64,000 nt of DNA from the NCBI RefSeq assembly GCF_000299915.1, contig NZ_AMRI01000015.1, forward strand, positions 1-64,000. The letters run 5' to 3'. Position numbers and translations under genes: made by a program. Origin of the DNA: Gallaecimonas xiamenensis 3-C-1 (GTDB lineage Bacteria; Pseudomonadota; Gammaproteobacteria; Enterobacterales; Gallaecimonadaceae). The notes beneath the pieces are model-generated. The model was not told where the DNA came from. It ran no database searches and saw only the letters and a list, made by a program, of their open reading frames with translations. Of this stretch, positions 51,255 through 59,891 are shown piece after piece (position 1 is the stretch's first letter; every line of letters begins with the position of its first letter).

Positions 51255-53846
51255 TTAGCTACGGCTGTCGGCCAGGAAATCCTGGGCAAAGCGCTGCAGC
51301 ACGCCGCCGGCCTGATAGATGGCCACCTCTTCGGCGGTATCCAGGCGGCACTGCACCGCCACCTCCAGCACCTCGCCGCTGCGGCGGTGTACCACCAGGG
51401 TCAGCTGGGCGCCGGGGGTGGGCTGGCCGGTGACATCAAAGGTCTCGGTGCCGTCCAGGGCCAGGCTGTGGCGGTCGCTGCCAGCCAAGAATTGCAGGGG
51501 CAGAACCCCCATGCCGATGAGGTTGGTGCGGTGAATACGCTCGAAGCCCTCGGCCACTATGGCCTCCACCCCGGCCAGACGCACCCCTTTGGCGGCCCAG
51601 TCACGGCTGGAGCCCTGGCCGTAGTCGGCCCCGGCGATGATGCACAGGGGCTGCTTGCGGTCCATGTAGGTTTCGATGGCTTCCCACATGCGCATTACCT
51701 TGCCGTCCGGCTCGACCCGGGCCAGGGAGCCTTGCTGCACCTTGCCGTCCACCACCGCCATTTCGTTGATGAGTTTGGGGTTGGCAAAGGTGGCCCGCTG
51801 GGCGGTGAGGTGATCGCCCCTGTGGGTGGCGTAGGAGTTAAAGTCCTCTTCAGGCAGGCCCATCTTGGCCAGGTATTCGCCGGCGGCGCTGCTGGCCAGG
51901 ATGGCGTTGGACGGCGATAAGTGGTCGGTGGTGATGTTGTCACCCAACAGCGCCAGGGGCCGCATACCCTTGAGGCTGCGCTCTCCGGCCAGGGCCCCTT
52001 CCCAATAAGGGGGGCGGCGGATATAGGTGCTCATGGGGCGCCAGTCGTACAGTGGCTTTACAGCTTGGCCGTAGTCCACTTTCAGGTCGAACATGGGCTG
52101 ATACACGGCATTGAACTGCTCTGGCTTTACACTGGCCTTGATGATGGCGTCTATCTCGGCGTCGTCCGGCCAGATGTCCTTCAAGGTCACCGGTTGGCCG
52201 TCCGGGCCTGTGCCCAGCACGTCCTTTTCGATATCAAAACGCACGGTACCGGCAATGGCGTAGGCCACCACCAGCGGCGGCGAGGCCAGGAAAGCCTGCT
52301 TGGCGTAGGGATGGATGCGCCCGTCAAAGTTACGGTTACCGGACAGCACCGCAGTGGCGTAGAGGTCGCGGTCGATGATCTCCTGCTGGATAACCGGGTC
52401 CAGGGCGCCGCTCATGCCATTACAGGTGGTGCAGGCAAAGGCGACGATGCCAAAGCCCAGCTGTTCCAGGTACGGCAGCAAGCCGGACTCTTTCAGGTAG
52501 AGCTGCACCGCCTTGGAGCCGGGGGCCAGGGAGCTTTTCACCCAGGGCTTGCGCACCAGGCCCTTTTCGACGGCGTTTTTCGCCAACAGGCCGGCGGCGA
52601 TGACGTTACGGGGGTTGGAGGTATTGGTGCAGCTGGTGATGGCGGCGATGATCACGGCGCCGTCGGGCATCTTGCCCTCTTCTTCTACCCAGCTGCCGGC
52701 AATGCCCTGGGCCGCCAAGTCGGCAGTGGCCACCCTTTTATGGGGGTTGGAGGGGCCGGCGATGTTGCGCACCACGCTGGAGAGGTCAAAACGCAGCACC
52801 CGCTCGAACTGCACCTCGTTAAGGTCGTCACTCCACAGCCCCGCCGTCTTGGCATAGGTTTCCACCAAGGCTACCTGGCTTTCCTCGCGGCCGGTCAGGC
52901 GCAGGTAGTCCAGGGTTTGCTGGTCGATGGAGAACATGGCGGCGGTGGCGCCGTATTCGGGGGTCATATTGGAGATGGTGGCCCTGTCGCCCAGGGTCAG
53001 GTGGGCAGCGCCTTGGCCGAAAAACTCCAGGTAGGCGCCGACCACTTTTTCATTGCGTAAAAATTCGGTGATGGCCAGCACTATGTCGGTGGCGGTAATG
53101 CCGGGGGCCGGTTTACCCAGCAGCTCTACCCCGACGATGTCCGGCAGGCGCATCCAGGAGGCGCGGCCCAGCATCACGCTTTCGGCCTCCAGGCCCCCTA
53201 CCCCTACCGCTATTACCCCCAGGGCATCTACGTGGGGGGTGTGGCTGTCGGTACCCACCAGGGTGTCGGGGAAGGCGACACCGTCCCTGGCCTGAACCAC
53301 CGGAGACATCTTCTCCAAATTGATCTGGTGCATGATGCCGTTACCCGGGGGGATCACGTCGACGTTTTTAAAGGCGGTCTTGCACCAGTTGATGAAATGG
53401 AAGCGGTCTTCGTTGCGCCTGTCTTCGATGGCGCGGTTTTTCTCGAAGGCGTCCTTTTCAAAGCCGGCGTGTTCCACCGCCAGGCTGTGGTCGACGATGA
53501 GCTGGGTCGGCACCACAGGGTTGACCTTGGCCGGGTCGCCCCCTTCTTGGGCGATGGCGTCCCTAAGGCCAGCCAGGTCCACCAGGGCGGTCTGGCCGAG
53601 GATGTCGTGGCAGACCACCCGGGCCGGGAACCAGGGGAAGTCGAGGTCGCGCTTGCGGCCGATGATCTGCCCCAAGAAGGCGTCCAGCTTGGCCGGATCG
53701 GCGCGGCGCACCAGGTTTTCGGCCAGGACCCTGGCGGTATAGGGCAAGGTGGCATAGGCGCCGGGGGCCAGGGCCTCGACGGCGGCGCGGGTGTCGAAAT
53801 AATCAAGAGCGGTGCCCGGTAGGGCTTTGCGGTACTGGCTGTTCAT
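51255..53846 (-). CDS. acnD: Fe/S-dependent 2-methylisocitrate dehydratase AcnD
   Basis: AcnD dehydrates 2-methylcitrate to 2-methylaconitate using a [4Fe-4S] cluster, replacing PrpD. The 863-residue aconitase-superfamily protein has the cluster ligands in ITSCTNTSNPRN and FACTTCNGMSG, substrate site GTDSHTPHVDALGVIAVGVGG, and the C-terminal swivel domain GADYGQGSSRDWAAKG. The length and start MNSQYRKALPGTALDYFDTRAAVEAL fit AcnD rather than AcnA (about 890). It sits between prpC (105-bp gap with hairpin) and prpF. Confidence 0.97.
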   Translation of the reverse strand: MNSQYRKALPGTALDYFDTRAAVEALAPGAYATLPYTARVLAENLVRRADPAKLDAFLGQIIGRKRDLDFPWFPARVVCHDILGQTALVDLAGLRDAIAQEGGDPAKVNPVVPTQLIVDHSLAVEHAGFEKDAFEKNRAIEDRRNEDRFHFINWCKTAFKNVDVIPPGNGIMHQINLEKMSPVVQARDGVAFPDTLVGTDSHTPHVDALGVIAVGVGGLEAESVMLGRASWMRLPDIVGVELLGKPAPGITATDIVLAITEFLRNEKVVGAYLEFFGQGAAHLTLGDRATISNMTPEYGATAAMFSIDQQTLDYLRLTGREESQVALVETYAKTAGLWSDDLNEVQFERVLRFDLSSVVRNIAGPSNPHKRVATADLAAQGIAGSWVEEEGKMPDGAVIIAAITSCTNTSNPRNVIAAGLLAKNAVEKGLVRKPWVKSSLAPGSKAVQLYLKESGLLPYLEQLGFGIVAFACTTCNGMSGALDPVIQQEIIDRDLYATAVLSGNRNFDGRIHPYAKQAFLASPPLVVAYAIAGTVRFDIEKDVLGTGPDGQPVTLKDIWPDDAEIDAIIKASVKPEQFNAVYQPMFDLKVDYGQAVKPLYDWRPMSTYIRRPPYWEGALAGERSLKGMRPLALLGDNITTDHLSPSNAILASSAAGEYLAKMGLPEEDFNSYATHRGDHLTAQRATFANPKLINEMAVVDGKVQQGSLARVEPDGKVMRMWEAIETYMDRKQPLCIIAGADYGQGSSRDWAAKGVRLAGVEAIVAEGFERIHRTNLIGMGVLPLQFLAGSDRHSLALDGTETFDVTGQPTPGAQLTLVVHRRSGEVLEVAVQCRLDTAEEVAIYQAGGVLQRFAQDFLADSRS

Positions 53847-53927
53847 GCCGAAGGTCCATCACCAAGAATGCATTGAAGCTGGGCGGGGCTTGGGCCCCTG
53901 TCAAGAGCCACCCGCCCAAGGGGATAA

Positions 53928-53947
53928 AGGCGGCCCTTGGGCCGCCT
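53928..53947. terminator. GC hairpin between prpC and acnD
   Basis: AGGCGGCCC pairs perfectly with GGGCCGCCT around TT, 4 bp after the prpC stop. On the minus strand TTTATCC follows. It may set the ratio of prpBC to acnD-prpF transcripts. Confidence 0.55.
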
Positions 53948-53951
53948 GTGG

Positions 53952-55079
53952 TTAACCGCGCTCAGCCAGGGGCACAAAGTCCCTGGGGGCCGGCCCGGTG
54001 TAGTCGGCCGAGGGGCGGATGATGCGGTTGTTGGCCCGCTGTTCCATGACGTGGGCGGTCCAGCCGGACACCCTGGAGCACACGAAGATGGGGGTGAACA
54101 GCTTGGTGGGAATGCCCATGTAGTGGTAGGCGCTGGCATGGAAGAAGTCGGCGTTGGGGAACAGTTTTTTCTGGTCCCACATAAACTGCTCTGTGGCCAC
54201 CGACACCCGATAGAGGCGGTCGTCGCCGAATTGGTCGGCCAGGGCCTTGGACCATTCCTTGATCACGGCGTTGCGCGGGTCTTTGGTGCGGTACACCGCA
54301 TGGCCAAAGCCCATGATCTTTTCCTTGCTGGCCAGCATGGCGCTGAGCCTGTCCACCGCTTCGGCTTCGGACTGCCAGTTTTCGATCATGGCCATGGCCA
54401 TTTCGTTGGCGCCGCCGTGCAGCGGGCCGCGCAGGGAGCCGATGGCGGCGGTGACGCACGAATGCATGTCCGACAACGTGGAAGCGCAGACCCGGGCGGT
54501 GAAGGTGGAGGCGTTGAACTCGTGCTCGGCGTAGAGAATGAGGGACACGTTCATCACCTGCTCGTGCAGGGCGCTGGGCAGCTTGCCGTGCAGGGTGGCC
54601 AGGAAGTGGCCGCCGATGCTGTCGGCGTTGGAGTCGGTGTCGATGCGCACGCCATCATGGCTAAAGCGGTACCAGTAGTTGATGATGCCGGGGAAGCAGG
54701 CCAGCATGCGGTCGGCCACGTCCATCTCCTGGCTAAAATCCCCTTCCTGTTCCAGGTTGCCCAGCACCGAACAGCCGCTGCGCAGCACATCCATGGGGTG
54801 GGCGTCGGCAGGGATCTTCTCCAGCACCTCGCACAATACCTGGGGCAGCTTGCGCTGGCCCTTGAGCTTGGCCTTGTAGGCAGCCAGTTGGCCCTGGCTG
54901 GGCAGTTCGCCCCGCAGCAGCAGGTAGGCCACTTCTTCAAAGCAGGCCTTGGCGGCCAGGGTTTCGATGTCGTAACCGCGATAATGCAGGCCATTGCCGG
55001 CGGTACCGACGGTACAGATGCTGGTTTGTCCGGCGACCTGGCCCCGCAGGCCTGCGCCACCCAAAGCTTTATCGACCAT
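53952..55079 (-). CDS. prpC: 2-methylcitrate synthase
   Basis: PrpC condenses propionyl-CoA with oxaloacetate. The 375-residue citrate-synthase-fold protein has [38 protein letters not shown], a catalytic His in [11 protein letters not shown] and in [14 protein letters not shown], and the Asp region [48 protein letters not shown]. The length and [10 protein letters not shown] sequence fit methylcitrate rather than citrate synthase (about 430). It begins 14 bp after prpB. Confidence 0.97.
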   Translation of the reverse strand: MVDKALGGAGLRGQVAGQTSICTVGTAGNGLHYRGYDIETLAAKACFEEVAYLLLRGELPSQGQLAAYKAKLKGQRKLPQVLCEVLEKIPADAHPMDVLRSGCSVLGNLEQEGDFSQEMDVADRMLACFPGIINYWYRFSHDGVRIDTDSNADSIGGHFLATLHGKLPSALHEQVMNVSLILYAEHEFNASTFTARVCASTLSDMHSCVTAAIGSLRGPLHGGANEMAMAMIENWQSEAEAVDRLSAMLASKEKIMGFGHAVYRTKDPRNAVIKEWSKALADQFGDDRLYRVSVATEQFMWDQKKLFPNADFFHASAYHYMGIPTKLFTPIFVCSRVSGWTAHVMEQRANNRIIRPSADYTGPAPRDFVPLAERG

Positions 55080-55093
55080 GATGTGCGTCCTTT

Positions 55094-55966
55094 TTATTTG
55101 TCTTTGGCGAAGAGGGCGTCGAGCTTCTGCTCGTAGCTGTGGTAGTTGAGGAACTCGTAGAGCTCGCTGCGGGTTTGCATGGTGTCCACCACGGCGTTCT
55201 GGTGGCCATCGCGCAGCAGCGCCTCGAATACCTTGAAGGCGGCGGCATTAGCGGCGCGAAACGCCGACAAGGGATAGAGCACCATGTCTACGCCGTGCTG
55301 GGCTAAGAGATCCTTGTGAAAGAGTTCGGTCTGGCCAAACTCGGTCATGTTGGCCAATACCGGCACCCCCACGGCAGCTTTGATCTGGTCGTAATGGCTC
55401 AGATCGGTCATGGCTTCGGCAAAGATCATGTCGGCGCCGGCTTCCACGTAGGCCGCAGCCCGGTCGATGGCGGCATTGAGGCCTTCTACGGCCAGGGCGT
55501 CGGTGCGGGCCATTACCACGAAGTTGCTGTCCTGGCGGGCGTCAACGGCGGCCTTGATGCGATCCTGCATCTCGGCGGTGGACACCACCTCTTTACCGGG
55601 CCTGTGGCCACAGCGCTTCTGGCTCACTTGATCTTCCATGTGCACCGCTGCTACCCCTGCCCTTTCCATGGCCTTGACGGTGCGAGCAATGTTGAAGGCG
55701 CCGCCCCAACCCACATCGATATCCACCAGCAGTGGCAGGTCGACGGCGCCGGTAATGCGCTCGGCGTCGGTCACGACATCGTTAAGGGTGGTGATGGCCA
55801 AGTCTGGTAGGCCAAAGCTGGCGTTGGCCACGCCGGCGCCGGACAGGTAAAGGGCTTTAAAACCGGCGGTTTTGGCCATCAGCGCCATGTAGGCGTTGAT
55901 GGTGCCGGCGATTTGCAGGGGCTGCTCTGTGGCAACCAGCTCGCGAAAGCGGCGTCCCTGAGACAT
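55094..55966 (-). CDS. prpB: 2-methylisocitrate lyase
   Basis: PrpB splits 2-methylisocitrate into pyruvate and succinate. The 290-residue protein (E. coli 296) has the catalytic Cys in [14 protein letters not shown], metal ligands in [16 protein letters not shown] and VHMEDQ, and [17 protein letters not shown]. It is the first gene of prpB-prpC-acnD-prpF. The regulator PrpR is not present nearby; a palindrome resembling a LiuR site overlaps the likely promoter. Confidence 0.97.
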   Translation of the reverse strand: MSQGRRFRELVATEQPLQIAGTINAYMALMAKTAGFKALYLSGAGVANASFGLPDLAITTLNDVVTDAERITGAVDLPLLVDIDVGWGGAFNIARTVKAMERAGVAAVHMEDQVSQKRCGHRPGKEVVSTAEMQDRIKAAVDARQDSNFVVMARTDALAVEGLNAAIDRAAAYVEAGADMIFAEAMTDLSHYDQIKAAVGVPVLANMTEFGQTELFHKDLLAQHGVDMVLYPLSAFRAANAAAFKVFEALLRDGHQNAVVDTMQTRSELYEFLNYHSYEQKLDALFAKDK

Positions 55967-56011
55967 GACAAACCTCGTATCCTGGGTTAACTGCCCCCAG
56001 GCTAAATCCCC

Positions 56012-56027
56012 TTTACGTTAACGTCAA
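56012..56027. promoter_or_regulatory. Palindromic operator before prpB, LiuR-like
   Basis: TTTACGTTAACGTCAA contains the perfect 10-bp palindrome ACGTTAACGT. On the minus strand TTGACG within it could serve as the -35 box, 46-61 bp before prpB. It resembles the site I remember for LiuR, a MerR-family regulator of branched-chain amino-acid and propionyl-CoA catabolism in Alteromonadales and relatives. The assignment is by memory. Confidence 0.5.
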
Positions 56028-56138
56028 CCTATACCAAGGGCCTATGAAGACAGTCTGTCTCACCCCAGCACTTGAGGGGGATGCGCTGAGCAGATAGCAT
56101 GGGCCTAATGTCGCGGGTAGCGACGTCTAGGCCCTTCC

Positions 56139-57347
56139 ATGTCCGAACCCCAATTGGTCTGCCCTTATTGCCAGCTGCAAATGAGCGGCTGCGTGCTCGA
56201 TACCAGCCACAACGCCTGGTGCCCCCGTTGCAACAGTGCCATTGCCGAAGGCCCACACCTGGCGGTGCCCTGGATGGTGTCCTTGGCCTTGGTGTTGCTG
56301 ACGGCCAGTCTGGGCCTGCTGGCCCTGCCCCTGGTGGATTTTGAAGTGCTGGGCATAGAAACCAAGGCCACCCTGCTGGGGGGCATCATTACCCTGGCCC
56401 AGGAGGGCCAGTGGATCCCCAGCCTGATGGTGTTTTTCTGCGCCCTGGCCGCCCCGGTGCTGCTGTCTGTGTTGCTGCTGTTCGTGATTTTCGGACCGGA
56501 CGGTTACATGCGCCGCCAGAGCCTGGTGGCCCTGGGGTATCTCAAAGAATGGTGCATGCTGGATATCCTGCTGGTGGGGCTTTGTGTGTCCATGGTCAAA
56601 CTGGCCGAGCTTGGGGACCTGGAACTGGGGGCCGGTATGGCCTGCCTGACCTTGGGGCAACTGGCCATGGCCGCCCTGGTGCAGGGCGTTCGGCCGGTGG
56701 TGCTGTGGCAGAGCATTGCCGAACAGCCCATGACCCCCATCAAGGGGCTGCGCGCCTGCCCCCGCTGCCATGCTTTAAGTGTCGCCAGCGCCCACCACTG
56801 TTGGCGCTGTCACAAGGTACTGGAAAGCCGGCCAACCTCCGGCAGGCGCTTTTGCTGGGTGCTGCTGCTGGCCTCCACCATCTTGCTGGTGCCGGCCAAC
56901 GTGCTGCCCATCACCTATACCACCTCTTTTGGCTCCACCAGCCCCGACACCATCTTCTCGGGGGTCGTCACCCTCTACAGTGCCGGCAGCCCGGTGATCG
57001 CCGCCATCGTCTTCCTGGCCTCGGTGGTGGTGCCCATCGGCAAGATCATCATGATGGGACAGATCCTCTATTGGAGCCGCAGCAGCACCATGGATGCCAA
57101 GCGGGCCCATAAACTGTTTCGCCTGGTGCATTTCATCGGCCGCTGGTCGATGTTGGATATTTTCGTGATCGCCATTATGGTTACCCTTGTGGATCAAGGA
57201 CTTTTGTCCCAGTTCCAGGTGGGGCCGGCGGCCACGCCTTTTGCGCTTGTAGTGGTGCTGACCATGGTCGCTGCCATGCGCTTCGATACCCGTTGGTTAT
57301 GGATCCAAGATGAAAAAAACCGCCGTCAAACTGATGGACAAACCTGA
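56139..57347 (+). CDS. letA: LetA/PqiA family intermembrane transport protein
   Basis: LetA is the inner-membrane partner of the MCE tunnel LetB in lipid movement between membranes. The 402-residue protein has two zinc-ribbon modules (CPYCQLQMSGCVLDTSHNAWCPRC at about 8-31 and CPRCHALSVASAHHCWRC at about 205-225), each followed by four membrane helices, for example MVSLALVLLTASLGLLALPLVDFEV and VLLLASTILLVPANVLPITYTTSF. It overlaps letB by 38 bp. Also called YebS; E. coli LetA is 427 residues. Confidence 0.94.
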   Translation: MSEPQLVCPYCQLQMSGCVLDTSHNAWCPRCNSAIAEGPHLAVPWMVSLALVLLTASLGLLALPLVDFEVLGIETKATLLGGIITLAQEGQWIPSLMVFFCALAAPVLLSVLLLFVIFGPDGYMRRQSLVALGYLKEWCMLDILLVGLCVSMVKLAELGDLELGAGMACLTLGQLAMAALVQGVRPVVLWQSIAEQPMTPIKGLRACPRCHALSVASAHHCWRCHKVLESRPTSGRRFCWVLLLASTILLVPANVLPITYTTSFGSTSPDTIFSGVVTLYSAGSPVIAAIVFLASVVVPIGKIIMMGQILYWSRSSTMDAKRAHKLFRLVHFIGRWSMLDIFVIAIMVTLVDQGLLSQFQVGPAATPFALVVVLTMVAAMRFDTRWLWIQDEKNRRQTDGQT

Positions 57348-59841
57348 CGTCCGCAAGGTCAAGCGCCTTTCCCTGGTGTGGGTGGTGCCCTTGGTGGCCC
57401 TGGCCCTGGCGGGTTACCTCATCTATCAGCAGTTTGTGGAGCGGGGCCTGTCCTTGACCCTGGCTTTCCCCGAAGCCAAAGGTCTGGTGCCGGGTAAGAC
57501 CGAACTGCGCTACCAGGGCTTTAAGGTGGGGGTGGTAAGCCACCTGAGTTTTGACGCCCAAAGTGGCCAGTTCAACGCCCACATCAGCGCCATGCGCGAC
57601 TTGGAACCCCTGTTAAAGGAAAACACCCAGTTCTGGCTGGTTAAGCCCAAGGCCAGTCTGTTGGGGGTATCGGGCCTCGACACCTTGCTGTCCGGCAATT
57701 ACATCGCCATGCTGCCCGGCGACGGCAAGGGCCGGCGCCATTTTGTGGCCAGGCGCACCCCGCCCCCCGAGCCGGTGCCGGACGGCGTCTTTATGGTGGA
57801 ACTGGCCCTTCGCAACCTCGGTTCCCTGTCGGAAGGCTCCCCCGTCTATTACCGGCGGGTGCCCATAGGGGAAGTGCACAGCTACCGCCTGGACAAAGAA
57901 GCGGGTGCCGTGGTGCTGCAGCTGACCTTCAATGAAAACTATGCCGACCTGGTGCGCCGGGACAGCCACTTCAAGGATGTGTCCGGCATCAAGGTTCAAG
58001 CGGATCTGTCCGGCATCAAGGTGGACAGCCAGGGCCTGGTGCCCATGTTGACCGGCGGCCTGCTGATGGACTCCCCTGGTCAGTCCCCCAAGGCCGACTA
58101 CGGCCAACGCTTTGTGCTGGCCCAGGAAAGGCGTTTTAACCACCAGGTACACCTTAACCTGCAAAACCCCACTTACCTGCCCAAGGGCACCCCCATCATC
58201 GCCCGTCAGAAGGTGATAGGAGAAGTGGTAGACAGCAACGACTCAGGGGTACTTTTGGGGTTCAATGACCAACCCATGGACCCCTTCTATGCCTGGGTCG
58301 CCGAGCGTAGCCTTAAGGATCTGCAGGTCGAAACCCTGCTCCACCCCCGCTATGTGCGCCTGCTCCAAGGCATGGATGGTCGCCACCTGCTGCACAACAC
58401 TCCGCCCCTGCCGGGGCCGGCGGACAGTGAACTCTTGGTCAGGGTGTTGAGTCCCCGTAAGGTGGCGGATGGCACCCCTATCCAGTACAAGGGCTTTACT
58501 GTAGGGGAAGTCATCTACAGTCACCTGGATGGGGACAAGGCCTATGCGGAGCTCAGTATCCAAAACGCCTACCGGCACCTGGTCACCAAGGATGCCCAAT
58601 TCAGCTCGGCCCAGCCGTTACGGGTCGACGCCAGCTTTCAAAAGTTCAAACTGTCGGCAGAGCCTTTGGAAAACTGGTGGCAAGGCGCCATCGAGCTGAG
58701 CCCCGGGCAGCAGGAGGCAGCGCCCTATAACAGCCTTTTCGAGCTGGACAAGGACAGCAGCCAACCCATGCAGCAGCTGACCTTGACCGCCACCCCTCCC
58801 CAATCATTGCCCGCCGGCACCCCGGTACGCCGCTCAGGGTTCACCGTAGGCCAGGTGCTGGACAGCAGCTTGGACAGCGGCGGCCAGTCCTCCAGCATCC
58901 GTATTGCCGTCAGGAAAGACATCCCATTGGATGGGCGCGCCCGTTTTTACTGGCAGGCACCCCTATCGGTTAACGCCAGCCTCAAGGGCCTGTCGGTGAA
59001 GGTGCCGGATCTGGAAAGTGCCCTGGCCGGCTCCATCATCCTGGCCGATACCGGTAACAAGCAGGCCAAGGTCAGCCATGTGCTCTATCCCGACAAGGAC
59101 AGCGCCCTGGTGCTGGGCCCTCTGGTGCAGCTTTGGGTGCCAGCCGACACCGAGATCCAGGCCGGTGTGCCCATCAAGTACCTGGGTTACAAGGTAGGGG
59201 AAGTCAAAACGGTCACCGACGTGGACGACGGCCGCCAATTGCAGCTGGCCTTCGATGGGGAACTGGCCAAGCGCTTTGGCCGCAAGGGTAGTCAGTTCAG
59301 CCTGGTTACCCCCAGTCTGTCCCTGGCGGGGATCTCCCACCTCGACGCCCTGTTGGGCACTTATCTGGCGGTGATGCCCGCAAAGGACAAGCAAGCCCCG
59401 GTGCAGCTGGCTTTCACACTGTCCCCGGCCCTCTACCCTCATAAGGAAGTGGTTCTGGCGGCTCCCAGTGCAGCCAGCCTGGTGCCCGGCGCCCCGGTCT
59501 GGTACCGGGATCTGCCGGTAGGAGAAGTGCTGGATATCAGCCTGATGCCGTCCGGTGACGGTGTCTTTATCCGCCTCGCCATCCGCGACCAAGCCGCCGC
59601 CTGGGTAACCAGCCGCAGCCGCTTCTGGCTCAAGGCCGGCTTTAAGGCCAGTTTTGGCTTCCTGGACGGCTTCCAGGTGGAGGCCAATACCCTGCAAAGC
59701 ATCGCCCAGGGCGGTATCCAGTTCGCCACCCAAGGGGGCGGTCAGGCCATAGTCAGCCCCCTGCCTCTGGAACCCCTGGCGCCTGACGGCTGGCTGGACT
59801 GGTCTCCGGAATGGCCGGCCCAACCGGCCGCCGTCGACTAG
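57310..59841 (+). CDS. letB: LetB/YebT MCE-domain lipid transport protein
   Basis: LetB forms a periplasm-spanning tunnel of stacked MCE rings for lipid transport. The 843-residue protein (E. coli 877) has one N-terminal membrane helix (LVWVVPLVALALAGYLIYQQF) and I count seven MCE cores, recognisable by repeats such as GLVPGKTELRYQGFKVGVV, GSLSEGSPVYYRRVPIGEV, KGTPIIARQKVIGEV, ADGTPIQYKGFTVGEV, PAGTPVRRSGFTVGQV, QAGVPIKYLGYKVGEV and VPGAPVWYRDLPVGEV. Seven is the LetB number, against three in PqiB. Its start lies inside letA. Confidence 0.95.
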   Translation: MKKTAVKLMDKPDVRKVKRLSLVWVVPLVALALAGYLIYQQFVERGLSLTLAFPEAKGLVPGKTELRYQGFKVGVVSHLSFDAQSGQFNAHISAMRDLEPLLKENTQFWLVKPKASLLGVSGLDTLLSGNYIAMLPGDGKGRRHFVARRTPPPEPVPDGVFMVELALRNLGSLSEGSPVYYRRVPIGEVHSYRLDKEAGAVVLQLTFNENYADLVRRDSHFKDVSGIKVQADLSGIKVDSQGLVPMLTGGLLMDSPGQSPKADYGQRFVLAQERRFNHQVHLNLQNPTYLPKGTPIIARQKVIGEVVDSNDSGVLLGFNDQPMDPFYAWVAERSLKDLQVETLLHPRYVRLLQGMDGRHLLHNTPPLPGPADSELLVRVLSPRKVADGTPIQYKGFTVGEVIYSHLDGDKAYAELSIQNAYRHLVTKDAQFSSAQPLRVDASFQKFKLSAEPLENWWQGAIELSPGQQEAAPYNSLFELDKDSSQPMQQLTLTATPPQSLPAGTPVRRSGFTVGQVLDSSLDSGGQSSSIRIAVRKDIPLDGRARFYWQAPLSVNASLKGLSVKVPDLESALAGSIILADTGNKQAKVSHVLYPDKDSALVLGPLVQLWVPADTEIQAGVPIKYLGYKVGEVKTVTDVDDGRQLQLAFDGELAKRFGRKGSQFSLVTPSLSLAGISHLDALLGTYLAVMPAKDKQAPVQLAFTLSPALYPHKEVVLAAPSAASLVPGAPVWYRDLPVGEVLDISLMPSGDGVFIRLAIRDQAAAWVTSRSRFWLKAGFKASFGFLDGFQVEANTLQSIAQGGIQFATQGGGQAIVSPLPLEPLAPDGWLDWSPEWPAQPAAVD

Positions 59842-59854
59842 GGCTTTTTTTGGT

Positions 59855-59889
59855 ACAATCTCGGGCTGGAGTTCCCTGCCCGAGATTGT
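59855..59889 (+). promoter_or_regulatory. Perfect 12-bp hairpin covering the rsmF leader
   Basis: ACAATCTCGGGC (59855-59866) pairs perfectly with GCCCGAGATTGT (59878-59889) around 11 nt. It ends 2 nt before the GTG start of rsmF and no Shine-Dalgarno is visible outside it, so it would hide the initiation region. The left arm also includes TACAAT, a possible -10 box. No U-tract follows, so it is not a standard terminator for letB. Confidence 0.6.
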
Positions 59890-59891
59890 CC

